A stretch of 64,000 nucleotides of DNA from NCBI GenBank assembly GCA_965221815.1, contig OZ244915.1:3038001-3102000 (forward strand), read 5' to 3'. Below the pieces are notes generated by a model. It was given only the letters and a program-made list of their open reading frames with translations, was not told the origin of the DNA and did not search any database. This DNA is from JAPOXR01 sp965221815 (GTDB lineage Bacteria; Pseudomonadota; Alphaproteobacteria; Rhodobacterales; Rhodobacteraceae). Of this stretch, positions 1 to 8,328 are shown piece by piece. The first letter of the stretch is position 1. Each line of letters begins with the position of its first letter. The translations under genes were made by a program, and so were the position numbers.

Positions 1-14
1 TTTTCATGCTTTGA

Positions 15-1106
15 CTATTTCAACGAGACGCCAAAATCATCCATGAGCCATCCGGTAACGTAAGATCGGGCACTGTCTGATATCTGCAGCGCACCATCAA
101 GCGCCGTTTTCGAATCAGCACCGACAAATACCGGATATTTGCCGAGACGTTTGGCGGAGATGTCCGCAAAGTCAGAACGGTTTGTGATTTTGGCGAAAGC
201 GGTTGCATAGGTATCGATCACATCTTGCGGCGTTCCTGCGGGAAGGAATGCGATCTTCTGTGACGGAAATCCGGCAATAAAGAAGCCTTTCCATGCTTCC
301 CATGCGTCACCCGATGTTTCGCATCCATCGGTGGCTTCGCAAACCTCCTTGAAGGTTGGAATGTCGGGGAAGGTGGGGTCGCGCACGATACTGCCATCTG
401 CCCCCAATGCACCCCAGGTCATGATCGGGACAACTTCACCGGCTTCGGCGCGCGGAGCCACCGCGCTCAGGTAGGACGAGGATGTCTGGTAGTCGATGGT
501 TGATTCACCGGCTTCCATCATTTTTCTGCCATCACCGCGGCCTTTGATACCCATCACATGTTCAACATCCATGCCGAGCATGTTGAAGGCCAGGGCTGGA
601 ATGAGATCAAGACCGGTGATGCGCTGGTTACCATAGATAAAGGTTTTGCCTTTCAGTTGATTGGCGGAACCATCAAAAAGACTGGCATCCTCGGCATTCA
701 GATAGGCGACACCGCCGGTCCCTGACGCCATGACCGGATTCCAGTCGTTGTATTCGTAGCGAACACGCGGGTCACCCAGCAGGTAAGGGAACTGGGTTGA
801 GCCGGAAGAGCCAAACATCACCGTGCCATCGGTGTATTTTTGCTCTTGAAACCAGTTGGCGCCCTTGGTGGAGCCTGCACCCGGCATGAATTTGACGACG
901 ACATTCGGGTTCCCCGGCATGGCTTCCGACAATAACGGCGCAAAGAAATTGGCCCATTTTGCGGAACCACCGGTTTCGGAGAATGGAATTGTCCATTCGA
1001 TCGTCTTGCCCGAAAAATCGACCTCCGCGGCAGCAGGAACGGTGCCTGCCGTCATCATGCTGACGGCCACACCGATACCGACAGCAACTCTCGAAACTCT
1101 ATTCAT
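15..1106 (-). CDS. TctC-like periplasmic substrate-binding protein
   Basis: The 363-residue product begins with a signal peptide (MNRVSR, a hydrophobic stretch, then a cut near AAA-EVDF, about residue 27). Its mature part has the layout of the binding protein of tripartite tricarboxylate transporters: IEWTIPFSETGGSAKWANFF near the N-terminus, PNVVVKFMPGAGS, and a late AFLPAGTPQDVIDTYATAF. Such proteins capture a small carboxylate in the periplasm and pass it to TctA/TctB membrane partners. No TctA or TctB gene is visible inside the window; they could lie to the left. The start at 1106 is preferred over an upstream in-frame codon because GGGAG lies 6 nt before it and the signal peptide begins there. 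It points the same way as the bhc operon, so a carboxylate feeding that pathway is possible, but this is inference. Confidence 0.8.
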   Translation of the reverse strand: MNRVSRVAVGIGVAVSMMTAGTVPAAAEVDFSGKTIEWTIPFSETGGSAKWANFFAPLLSEAMPGNPNVVVKFMPGAGSTKGANWFQEQKYTDGTVMFGSSGSTQFPYLLGDPRVRYEYNDWNPVMASGTGGVAYLNAEDASLFDGSANQLKGKTFIYGNQRITGLDLIPALAFNMLGMDVEHVMGIKGRGDGRKMMEAGESTIDYQTSSSYLSAVAPRAEAGEVVPIMTWGALGADGSIVRDPTFPDIPTFKEVCEATDGCETSGDAWEAWKGFFIAGFPSQKIAFLPAGTPQDVIDTYATAFAKITNRSDFADISAKRLGKYPVFVGADSKTALDGALQISDSARSYVTGWLMDDFGVSLK

Positions 1107-1561
1107 GATTATCTCCCATATTTGGCATACGGCCATATGACCGAACATTTGTTGATAGGCACAAGAGAGGGCCCAATACACCAATTGGTTAACTTCGCAA
1201 ATGAAGTCGACGAAAGAGTCTATTTACGGCCCTTCATGACTGTGCCATTTGAAGTCATCGGGCAGCCTTGAAATCGGGAGTTCTTTGTTGATGGTCCTCA
1301 AGATGTATGAAGGCGACAGAGTTCAACCCTGTCATTGCGAATAACTCGAGAATTCAATGAATCAAGTTGCTGAACAGCTGTCATTCCCTGACCCTGATTA
1401 CAGGGTTTGGATGCCGGTGCCGATACCGCTGATATCCAGAGTGAAGAGGAGACCTGTCGAGGCCGCGTATGCACAAATGCCTTGATCGAGGGGAGCGGTT
1501 TTCCGTTCGCTGACATCAGCGCATGGATTGTGACTGATCATCCATCATCAGGACTGCCCGA
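1107..1561. other. Intergenic region, no gene seen
   Basis: About 450 bases between the TctC-like gene and the repeat cluster. Only short unsupported reading frames are present, without ribosome-binding sites or family resemblance. It must contain the promoter of the leftward TctC-like gene. Confidence 0.5.
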
Positions 1562-1607
1562 CGACATGTATCAGACAACGCTGACATTCAATTATGCTGC
1601 TTTGACT
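1562..1607 (+). repeat. Direct repeat, left copy (duplicate of bhcD 3' end)
   Basis: These 46 bases are identical to 2808-2853, which cover the last codons and the stop of bhcD plus about 30 bases downstream. The similarity continues imperfectly for about 10 more bases. The two copies bracket the toxin-antitoxin module, as if the module had been inserted beside bhcD with a duplicated target or had arrived by recombination. Confidence 0.85.
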
Positions 1608-1622
1608 TTTGCCGCTGCCCAG

Positions 1623-1670
1623 GATTCTCATCCTGTTTGTCGCCAATTCTCAAGTTGATTGACGTGCCAC
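1623..1670 (+). repeat. 48-bp dispersed repeat, copy 1
   Basis: First of four copies of a unit that starts GATTCTCATCCTGTTTGTCG and ends GATTGACGYGCCAC. The other copies are at 2618-2665 (inverted), 18788-18835 and 47514-47560. This copy and the inverted one flank the toxin-antitoxin genes. Confidence 0.8.
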
Positions 1671-1764
1671 AATCAATCTCGATGTCGACTGGCATAGAGA
1701 AGACCGGGAATAGGCATCGGTGAGCGGCTTTGATGAAAGCATGAGACATCCCGCACACAAACGC

Positions 1765-1792
1765 TTGACATTGGTAACTTATATGTTACCTT
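1765..1792 (+). promoter_or_regulatory. Promoter and autoregulatory operator of the toxin-antitoxin module
   Basis: A perfect TTGACA (-35) at 1765-1770 is followed 16 bases later by TACCTT. Between and over them lies the perfect inverted repeat GGTAAC-TTATAT-GTTACC (1773-1790). Palindromes of this kind directly before a higBA pair are typical operators for the antitoxin, so self-repression is likely. Confidence 0.65.
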
Positions 1793-1799
1793 AATCAAT

Positions 1800-2129
1800 G
1801 TGTATGATATTGTTGTTTATGAAACAGAAAACGGGCATAGACCATTTGATGCATGGTTCGATTCACTGAATGTTCAAGCTGCGATTAAGGTAACAACCGC
1901 AATCGTGCGAATGGAAACGGGTCATTTTGGAGATATAAAGCCCGTGGGACATGGAGTATCGGAAAGACGGATATCCTTTGGACCGGGCTATCGTATCTAC
2001 TTCGGACAGGATCATCCAAGCCGGATCATTCTTCTGATGGGTGGAACAAAAAAACGGCAATCAAGAGATATCGCCTCCGCGCAAACGTTCTGGACAGATT
2101 ACAGGAAACGAAGGAGAAGAGATCTGTGA
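1800..2129 (+). CDS. HigB/RelE-like toxin
   Basis: This 109-residue basic protein has the profile of the Gp49/HigB branch of RelE toxins, which cut mRNA on the ribosome: a short N-terminal strand (YDIVVYETENGHRPFDAWFD), the central GVSERRISFGPGYRIYFG, a hydrophobic strand IILLMGG and a basic RKRRRRDL tail. GTG at 1800 is taken as the start because it lies directly after the operator and keeps the usual family length. The stop overlaps the GTG start of the next gene by four bases (GTGA), so the two are translated together. Toxin placed before antitoxin is the higBA order. Confidence 0.8.
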   Translation: MYDIVVYETENGHRPFDAWFDSLNVQAAIKVTTAIVRMETGHFGDIKPVGHGVSERRISFGPGYRIYFGQDHPSRIILLMGGTKKRQSRDIASAQTFWTDYRKRRRRDL

Positions 2130-2461
2130 CACCACATGTACGGAACTTTCGAGACACCATCCGGGCGCGGGCGCATCGGGATCCCGAGTTTCGGTTTGGT
2201 CTGTTCCGCGAGGCCCTTGAGGCCCTTCTGAACGATGATCTCGAAACCGGCAAGATCCTCCTGCGTGCGTATATCAACGCCACCATCGGTTTCGACACCC
2301 TTGCTGTTGAACTTGACAAACATCCCAAAAGCCTCATGCGGATGCTTTCGGACAAGGGGAATCCGCGCGCGGACAATCTTTTGGGGATGGTTGGATATCT
2401 TAAAAAACGTGAAAACGCTGCGCTCAATGTGACCCGGGCAACGGAACCTCTGCGCGCGTGA
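2126..2461 (+). CDS. HigA-like antitoxin (helix-turn-helix)
   Basis: The 111-residue protein starts with GTG at 2126, preceded by AAGGAG nine bases upstream and overlapping the toxin stop. The C-terminal half reads as a helix-turn-helix (DTLAVELDKHPKSLMRMLSD, then NPRADNLLGMVGYL), the pattern of the addiction-module antidote proteins paired with Gp49-like toxins. The expected role is to neutralise the upstream toxin and, bound to the palindrome at 1773-1790, to repress the operon. The module lies between inverted copies of the 48-bp repeat and direct copies of the bhcD tail, which suggests it was acquired. Confidence 0.75.
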   Translation: MTPHVRNFRDTIRARAHRDPEFRFGLFREALEALLNDDLETGKILLRAYINATIGFDTLAVELDKHPKSLMRMLSDKGNPRADNLLGMVGYLKKRENAALNVTRATEPLRA

Positions 2462-2617
2462 CATGAAAAGATGGGGTCAGAGAAACCGATCCCATGATCG
2501 ATTCTCTCTCCCGCCGGCTCTCGACCAGACGGTGAGTCACATAGGGCGAACCATCCTTGGCGGCATTGGTGCAGGTTCGAACAATACATACTCCAGAGGG
2601 TAAGCAGAAGGACCGTT

Positions 2618-2665
2618 GTGGCGCGTCAATCAAACTGAGAATGGGCGACAAACAGGATGAGAATC
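2618..2665 (-). repeat. 48-bp dispersed repeat, copy 2 (inverted)
   Basis: Reverse complement of the unit at 1623-1670 with only a few mismatches. Together with the adjoining GC-rich hairpin at 2683-2713 it resembles the 47.5-kb copy over about 90 bases, so the full repeat may include the hairpin. Confidence 0.8.
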
Positions 2666-2682
2666 TGAAGTCACGGCGGATG

Positions 2683-2713
2683 CTGCCCCTCTCCCCGCGG
2701 GGAGGAGGGGCAG
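2683..2713. terminator. GC-rich hairpin downstream of bhcD
   Basis: CTGCCCCTCTCCCC pairs with GGGGAGGAGGGGCAG around a GC centre. It lies about 125 bases beyond the bhcD stop and after the antitoxin gene on the other strand, so it could end transcription from both sides. No clear T-run follows, so terminator function is only likely. A similar CTCTCCCC/GGGGAGAG hairpin accompanies the repeat at 47.5 kb. Confidence 0.4.
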
Positions 2714-2807
2714 AAAAATTCTGCAAGACGCCCCGTTTGACGGCTGTGGGCGTTCGGGCGCAAGGCTGCAATTCTTCATTCCAATGGGGGAGAGCAGCAT
2801 GCCCAGG

Positions 2808-2853
2808 CGACATGTATCAGACAACGCTGACATTCAATTATGCTGCTTTGACT
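2808..2853 (+). repeat. Direct repeat, right copy (contains the bhcD 3' end)
   Basis: Identical to 1562-1607 over 46 bases. This is the native copy, because the first part to be transcribed from the minus strand is the end of bhcD. Confidence 0.85.
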
Positions 2854-3785
2854 GCTGCCGCTGCTACAGCAAGATCCTGAAGACCGACTCCCGTGCCATC
2901 AAAGAGGGTGATTTCGTCGTCCGAACAGCGTCCCGGATGCGTTCCATTGATCACCGTACCAATCGGTGTGATGTCGTCTTCGGAAATTGTCCTGGCCTTG
3001 ATCGCATGCTGTGTTTCCCCAATCGTCATCGACTGCGCGATCTCATCGGTAAAGAGTGTTGCTTTCTCACAGAGCACCGGATCGACTTCCTGTTTGCCTG
3101 TGGTGTCAGTTCCCATACAGGCAATATGGGTTCCTGGCTTGATCCAGTCCGCCATCAAGAGGGGCTCGAAAGCCGAAACGATCGTAATGATGACATCAGC
3201 CCGTGCGCCAACCTCCTCGGCAGAAACCGATTCGAACTCCAGTCCGGCTTCGGTCGCTGCAGCGGCCAGAGTCTTGAGTTTCTCCGGGCTTCGGTTCCAC
3301 GCGACGACGGACTTAAAGCCACGCTGTTCGACCGCTGCACGCAGTTGGAAAGGTGCCTGATGCCCGGCCCCCACCATTCCCAGAGTTTTTGAGTCTTGCC
3401 GCGACAAATGCGCGATTGACACAGCCGCAGATGCGGCGGTACGGACTGCAGTGAGATAATTTCCGGCCACGAGGGCGCTCAGCTGTCCGGTATCCGGGTC
3501 AAACAGGAACACCGTCGATTGGTGGTTCGTCAGTCCTTTCTCAGCATTGCCGGGCCAGTAACCGCCTGACTTCACCCCGAGCGCCATTCCAGCCCGGTCG
3601 AAACCGGACTTGAACCCATAGAGCGCATCTGCATGACCGATGGCTTCCCGAACAACAGGGAAGTTATATGCATCGCCGCGGGCCATCGCTCCGAACACAT
3701 TTTCAACTGCATCAAAGGCTGTTTTCCGCCCGACTAACCGTTTGCAATCAGCCTCGGACAAGATCAGGGGTCCAGTTTTTGCCAT
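2838..3785 (-). CDS. bhcD: Iminosuccinate reductase of the beta-hydroxyaspartate cycle
   Basis: A 315-residue member of the ornithine cyclodeaminase/mu-crystallin family, with the Rossmann motif GMVGAGHQA near residue 137 and the substrate-side stretch KSGGYWPGNAEKGL around residues 72-85. Alone the family could mean ornithine cyclodeaminase or alanine dehydrogenase. The directly preceding bhcA, bhcB and bhcC genes and the divergent bhcR make iminosuccinate reductase, which reduces iminosuccinate to L-aspartate and regenerates the amino donor, by far the best call. It is the last gene of the operon, 66 bases after bhcC. The ATG at 3785 has GGAG about nine bases upstream. The final codons are duplicated at 1.6 kb. 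Confidence 0.88.
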   Translation of the reverse strand: MAKTGPLILSEADCKRLVGRKTAFDAVENVFGAMARGDAYNFPVVREAIGHADALYGFKSGFDRAGMALGVKSGGYWPGNAEKGLTNHQSTVFLFDPDTGQLSALVAGNYLTAVRTAASAAVSIAHLSRQDSKTLGMVGAGHQAPFQLRAAVEQRGFKSVVAWNRSPEKLKTLAAAATEAGLEFESVSAEEVGARADVIITIVSAFEPLLMADWIKPGTHIACMGTDTTGKQEVDPVLCEKATLFTDEIAQSMTIGETQHAIKARTISEDDITPIGTVINGTHPGRCSDDEITLFDGTGVGLQDLAVAAAAVKAA

Positions 3786-3851
3786 ATTGGTGGTCTCCGG
3801 GATATTCCACGAGCCAGCAGAGCCAGCCCGCAGCTCAGTTCAGGTTAAGAT

Positions 3852-5015
3852 TCAGTAGGCTTTGCCGCGCGCTGACACGGGCCACAGGGTTTCAACAACG
3901 CCGTTGCGGACCCCGACATACCAGTCATGAACATTGCAGGTTGGATCACAATGTCCAGGCACGAGGCGCAATTTGTCATTGACCTCGAGGGCGCCATCCG
4001 GATCTTCAATCACGCCGTGCTCGTCCGAACATTTGACATATTTAACGTCGTCACGCCGGAAGATGAACGGCAGCCCCGAATCGACGGACTGGGCCTTGAG
4101 ACCCGCATCGCATATCGCTTTATCAGCCTTGGCATGTGACATCACTGAAGTCAGCAGGAAGAGAGAGTTCTCCCATTCGCCTTGGTCAATGCGCTTTCCA
4201 TCCTTGTCGAGAATGCGACCATAGTCCGCATCCATGAAGGCATACGAGCCGCACTGGAGCTCATTATAGACACCTGATGTGCCCTCAAAATAGTAGCTGC
4301 CGGTGCCGCCTCCCCCGACGATGTCGCATTCGAGCCCCACATCCTTCAGGGCGTCAACGGCTTCCTTGACCATCGCGACAGCAATGTCGATCTTGGCCCT
4401 TCGGTCCTCGTAATTGTCCATATGCTGCATTGCGCCCTGGTACGCTTGAATGCCGGCAAATTTCAGGCCATCGGCTGCATCGATTGCTTGTGCGATTTCG
4501 ACGACTGCGGCGGCGGTGGTGACCCCACACCGGCCAGCGCCACAATCAATCTCGACCAGGCATTCAATCTCTGTCCCATGACGGACAGCCGCCGCCGAGA
4601 GTTCCGCAGCATTCGCGGCATCATCAACGCAGCAGATGGTACGAGCCCCGAGTTTCGGGATGCGCGCCAGCCGGTCAATCTTTGCCGGATCGCGAACCTG
4701 GTTGGAAACCAGGACATCGTCGATTCCACCACGGGCGAAGACCTCGGCCTCGCTGACTTTCTGACAACAGACACCACAGGCACCACCAAGATCCACCTGC
4801 AGTCTGGCGACATCGACGGATTTATGCATTTTCCCGTGTACACGGTGCCGCACGCCGTGTTCTTTTGCCCAATCTCCCATTTTCTTGACATTACGCTCGA
4901 GGGCATCAAGGTCGAGCACCAGACAGGGGGTTTGGATTTCACTTTCTTTCATCCCTACAGCCGCCGGGATGTCGTAGCCGACTTCCAGCTCATTATGCGT
5001 GACATGCACATTCAT
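3852..5015 (-). CDS. bhcC: Beta-hydroxyaspartate aldolase
   Basis: The 387-residue protein is a fold-III PLP enzyme of the D-threonine aldolase/DSD1 family. RVHGKMHKS at residues 58-66 holds the likely PLP lysine (K62), and the C-terminal PGHCDPTCNVHDW is the family's metal-binding signature. In the cycle it joins glycine and glyoxylate to (2R,3S)-beta-hydroxyaspartate. AAGGAG lies eight bases before the ATG at 5015, and the gene begins 20 bases after bhcB ends, so co-translation in one operon is expected. D-threonine aldolase is the alternative reading, made unlikely by the neighbours. Confidence 0.9.
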   Translation of the reverse strand: MNVHVTHNELEVGYDIPAAVGMKESEIQTPCLVLDLDALERNVKKMGDWAKEHGVRHRVHGKMHKSVDVARLQVDLGGACGVCCQKVSEAEVFARGGIDDVLVSNQVRDPAKIDRLARIPKLGARTICCVDDAANAAELSAAAVRHGTEIECLVEIDCGAGRCGVTTAAAVVEIAQAIDAADGLKFAGIQAYQGAMQHMDNYEDRRAKIDIAVAMVKEAVDALKDVGLECDIVGGGGTGSYYFEGTSGVYNELQCGSYAFMDADYGRILDKDGKRIDQGEWENSLFLLTSVMSHAKADKAICDAGLKAQSVDSGLPFIFRRDDVKYVKCSDEHGVIEDPDGALEVNDKLRLVPGHCDPTCNVHDWYVGVRNGVVETLWPVSARGKAY

Positions 5016-5035
5016 TTGCCTTCTCCTTTTTCAAG

Positions 5036-5986
5036 TTATGTCCATGGCAACTTGTCGAGATCGACATTGCCGCCGGTAATAATGACTCCGACTCGTTTGC
5101 CAGCAAAAATATCAGGATTCTTGAGGATAATTGCCAGCGGTACAGCGCAACTTGGTTCGATCACCACCTTGAGTCGCTTCCAACTGATCTTCATCGCATC
5201 AATGATCTCCTGTTCACTGGCAGTCAGTATGTCGGCGACGTACCGGGATACGAAATGCCATGTGAGTTCTTTGAGGGGGACTTTCAATCCGTCGGCGATC
5301 GTGTCCGGAGCGTCGTCGGCAATGATGTGGCCCGCTTTGAGTGAACGCATCGCATCATCAGCCTGTTCGGGCTCTGCTGCAAAAATCTGGACATTGGTTG
5401 CAATTGAACTGACCGTCAGGCACGTGCCGGAAATCATGCCACCACCCCCGATCGGCGCGACAAGAATGTCGAGATCATCGACCTGTTCCAGGAATTCCCG
5501 TGAGCAGGTTGCCTGGCCGGCAATCACTCTGGGATCATTGTAGGGATGGACGAAGTCTCCCCCTGTTTCCGCCTGCACCTTGGCAAAAACCTCTTCCCGG
5601 GATGATGTTGATGGCTCACATTCGGTAATCTTTCCGCCATAGCCGATCACCGCATCTTTCTTGGCCTGTGGCGCTGTGTGCGGCATCACCACATTGCAGG
5701 GAATTCCACGCCGCCCCGCGGCATAGGACAGGCAGAGAGCATGATTGCCCGAGCTATGCGTGGCAACACCTTTTTTTGCCGCCACCTCGTCGAGACCAAA
5801 AACCGCATTGGTCGCACCGCGTACCTTGAAAGCCCCGGGTGGCTGCAGACTCTCGCATTTGAAGAAGAGTTGGGCGCCCGTCTGTGCATCGAGCGCGTCA
5901 TTTGTCAGAATTTCAGTTCGGCGGATATGCGGGGCAATGCGCTCATGCGCCGCTGTGACATCCTGCCAGTCGGGAATTTGATTCAT
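5036..5986 (-). CDS. bhcB: Beta-hydroxyaspartate dehydratase
   Basis: A 316-residue fold-II PLP enzyme of the threonine dehydratase/serine racemase family. PPGAFKVRGA carries the PLP lysine (K54), SSGNHA the asparagine loop and APIGGGGM the phosphate-binding glycines. In the bhc operon this enzyme dehydrates beta-hydroxyaspartate to iminosuccinate, the substrate of BhcD. The start at 5986 has AAGGAC eight bases upstream. Threonine or serine dehydratase would be the call without the operon context. Confidence 0.9.
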   Translation of the reverse strand: MNQIPDWQDVTAAHERIAPHIRRTEILTNDALDAQTGAQLFFKCESLQPPGAFKVRGATNAVFGLDEVAAKKGVATHSSGNHALCLSYAAGRRGIPCNVVMPHTAPQAKKDAVIGYGGKITECEPSTSSREEVFAKVQAETGGDFVHPYNDPRVIAGQATCSREFLEQVDDLDILVAPIGGGGMISGTCLTVSSIATNVQIFAAEPEQADDAMRSLKAGHIIADDAPDTIADGLKVPLKELTWHFVSRYVADILTASEQEIIDAMKISWKRLKVVIEPSCAVPLAIILKNPDIFAGKRVGVIITGGNVDLDKLPWT

Positions 5987-6022
5987 TGTTCTGTCCTTGC
6001 CGCGATAAGTTTGATGTGCCGA

Positions 6023-7189
6023 TCAGTTTGTCGATCGGTAATATTCCTGGGCTGCACGCACTCCTGATCCGGGTTTGACCGGGTAGCCAAGATCAGCCAT
6101 GCCCATCTCGACGGCGGACAGTCCACCAAGGATCATGACCTCAGTGATAGAGCCAAGATGACCAATGCGGAAGGCTTTGCCGTCCATTTCACCGAGACCA
6201 ACACCAAATGATACACCGTATCGATTGTAAATGTGGTTGGTCAGTTCATTCGAGTTGAAACCCTCCGGAACATAGATGGCACTGACCGTGTCAGACTCAA
6301 GCTCAGGTCGTTTCGCGGCGAGTTCAAGTCCCCAAGCCTGAATCGCAGCACGAACGCCAGAGGCCATCCGGTGATGTCGCGCGAATACATTGTCAAGCCC
6401 TTCCTCAAGGAGCATATTCACACTCTCTCGCAGCCCCACCATGATTTGCAACGGGGGCGTGTAAGGATAACCCCCGACTTGGTTGGCATCCCGCATCATG
6501 TGAAAGTCAAGGAAGGCCCGCGGACATGTCGCCTCGTGGGCTGCCTTGAGGGCTTTCTGGCTGACCGCAACGATCGCCATACCCGTCGATAGCATGAAGC
6601 CTTTTTGGCTCCCGCTGACCGCGAGATCCACACCCCATTCGTCCATGCAGAAGTCCATTGAGGCCAGCGATGAGACGCAGTCAACATAGAGCATTGCGGG
6701 ATGGCGGGCGGCATCCATTGCGCGCCGCACCGCTGCAACATCCGATTTGACACCGGTTGCCGTTTCATTATGCGTGACCAGAACAGCCTTGATACGATGT
6801 TCTGTGTCGGCTGCGAGTGCCGCGCCAAGAAGATCGGCCGGAGCGCCTTCGCCCCATTCGCGCTCGATGACGTCCACATCCAGTTTATGGCGCCGACAGA
6901 GGTCAATCCACTTGTGTGAAAACAGGCCGAAACGTGAGGTGAGAACTTTATCGCCAGGGGACAATGTATTGGTAACCGCTGCCTCCCAACCCCCTGTTCC
7001 CGAAGCGGGAAAGGTGATGATCTCACCCGTGCGTGTCTTGAAGACTGTCTTCAGGTCCGCGAAGAGCGGCGCGAGGAAGTCAACGAAATCTGGCGAGCGA
7101 TGGTCCGTTGTCTGGACGTCCATCGCTTTGCGAATGCGATCCGGCATGTTTGTCGGGCCGGGAATAAAAATAGGATTCTGGCCGCTCAT
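6023..7189 (-). CDS. bhcA: Aspartate-glyoxylate aminotransferase
   Basis: A 388-residue fold-I class V aminotransferase of the serine-glyoxylate type. It opens with the typical FIPGPTNMP, has PASGTGGWEA around residues 61-70, the aspartate of the DCVSS motif (D170) and the PLP lysine in SGSQKGFM (K196). As first gene of the bhc operon it moves the amino group of aspartate to glyoxylate, giving glycine and oxaloacetate. GAGGAG lies eight bases before the start. The divergent regulator gene begins about 200 bases away. Serine-glyoxylate aminotransferase is the neighbouring possibility. Confidence 0.9.
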   Translation of the reverse strand: MSGQNPIFIPGPTNMPDRIRKAMDVQTTDHRSPDFVDFLAPLFADLKTVFKTRTGEIITFPASGTGGWEAAVTNTLSPGDKVLTSRFGLFSHKWIDLCRRHKLDVDVIEREWGEGAPADLLGAALAADTEHRIKAVLVTHNETATGVKSDVAAVRRAMDAARHPAMLYVDCVSSLASMDFCMDEWGVDLAVSGSQKGFMLSTGMAIVAVSQKALKAAHEATCPRAFLDFHMMRDANQVGGYPYTPPLQIMVGLRESVNMLLEEGLDNVFARHHRMASGVRAAIQAWGLELAAKRPELESDTVSAIYVPEGFNSNELTNHIYNRYGVSFGVGLGEMDGKAFRIGHLGSITEVMILGGLSAVEMGMADLGYPVKPGSGVRAAQEYYRSTN

Positions 7190-7392
7190 TTGTGACTCCT
7201 CAACTCAATCTGCATCTCACCTAAGCGCACGAAACATTCATGTCAAGTATTATTGAAATATTATTCCAAAAAAATATTCACCCTTATTGTCAATTATTAA
7301 TAGATTTTTTAGCCATAGAGTGTAAAGTTTGAAAAAATGTTATCATGCACATATTTGAAGTTCATTGCAGGAATTTTCAAGGGAGTGGACTG
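7190..7392. promoter_or_regulatory. bhcA-bhcR divergent promoter region
   Basis: About 200 bases, strikingly AT-rich compared with the surroundings, holding both divergent promoters. Repeated A/T blocks such as AATATT (near 7257 and 7276) and GTTATCATGCAC form imperfect dyads that are candidate BhcR sites. The exact operator cannot be fixed by eye. Regulation by BhcR from this region, with glyoxylate as effector, is known for Paracoccus and is inferred here. Confidence 0.6.
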
Positions 7393-8232
7393 GTGAGTGA
7401 ATCCATGCGGCGTGGACGTCCACGAAAGCAGGGCCAGGACTCAGATGGCACGCCGGTATTGGCTTTGGACCGGGGGTTGAAGTTGCTGTCTCTTCTTTCG
7501 CAAGAAAGTCGGACATCGCTGAAGGAAATTTCGCTGCGTGCGGGGATTCCGCCTCCGACAGCACATCGGTTGTTGATGACATTGCAGAACCGTGGTTTTG
7601 CCGAGTTCGATGAATTTACGCAGAGCTGGATGATTGGTGTGGGCGCCTACCGTATCGGTGCCGGGTATCTCAATCAGCTCAGTCTGATCGAAGAAGCGCA
7701 GAGTGTGATGCACGACCTGATGTCTGAGACCGGAGAGACAGCGAATCTGGCAGTGCATCGAAATGGCGACGCAATCTTTGTCAGTCAGGCCGAGACATGG
7801 CATCCGATCCGTGCATTTCATTTGCCCGGTGCACGGGTGAATATGCATGCGTCGGCGGCGGGCAAGGCCATATTGGCACAAATGTCGCAGCATGAGGTTG
7901 AATCATTGCTGCAGCGGCGCGGGTTGCCGGAATTTACCAGCAAGTCCCTGACTCGACCGGTCGAATTGTTTGCTCAGCTCGAGGAGATTCGGGTGCGGGG
8001 CTGGGCCCTCGATGATGAGGAACGTTACGAGGGGATGCGTTGCATTGCCGCGCCGATATTTGGTCCGCGTGGCAAGGCCGACTCGGCGATTTCAATATCC
8101 GGCCCGAGCTTGCGTGTTGCTGACTCGCGTGTCGCGCAGTTGAGCACCGCTGTGTGTGCTGCCGCGGCTCTGTTAACCACACGACTCGGTGGTGAACCAA
8201 AGGCGAGCACGATGACCATCAGGCAGAACTGA
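7393..8232 (+). CDS. bhcR: IclR-family regulator of the bhc operon
   Basis: The product (279 residues from GTG at 7393) has an N-terminal winged helix (ALDRGLKLLSLLSQESRTSL, then AGIPPPTAHRLLMTLQNRGF) and a C-terminal IclR effector domain (GARVNMHASAAGKAILAQMS; RGWALDDEERYEGMRCIAAP). It is divergent from bhcABCD exactly as in the described Paracoccus cluster, where BhcR senses glyoxylate. GTG 7393 has GGGAG seven bases before it; an in-frame ATG at 7345 and one at 7405 are alternatives. The N-terminal MRRGRPRKQG is an AT-hook-like basic segment. Confidence 0.88.
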   Translation: MSESMRRGRPRKQGQDSDGTPVLALDRGLKLLSLLSQESRTSLKEISLRAGIPPPTAHRLLMTLQNRGFAEFDEFTQSWMIGVGAYRIGAGYLNQLSLIEEAQSVMHDLMSETGETANLAVHRNGDAIFVSQAETWHPIRAFHLPGARVNMHASAAGKAILAQMSQHEVESLLQRRGLPEFTSKSLTRPVELFAQLEEIRVRGWALDDEERYEGMRCIAAPIFGPRGKADSAISISGPSLRVADSRVAQLSTAVCAAAALLTTRLGGEPKASTMTIRQN

Positions 8233-8328
8233 TTGTCAACAGATTTGGCATCCGGTTCGGTCTGGTGATTGCCTGAACCGGACGCCGCCGTCATTGACAA
8301 GCCGCCAGAAGGCAGGCAGGTTTGTTCT

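Noticed and set aside
4422..5543. Long plus-strand frame (373 codons) across bhcB-bhcC
   Set aside because: It is antisense to two clearly conserved PLP enzymes, has no family resemblance and no ribosome-binding site.
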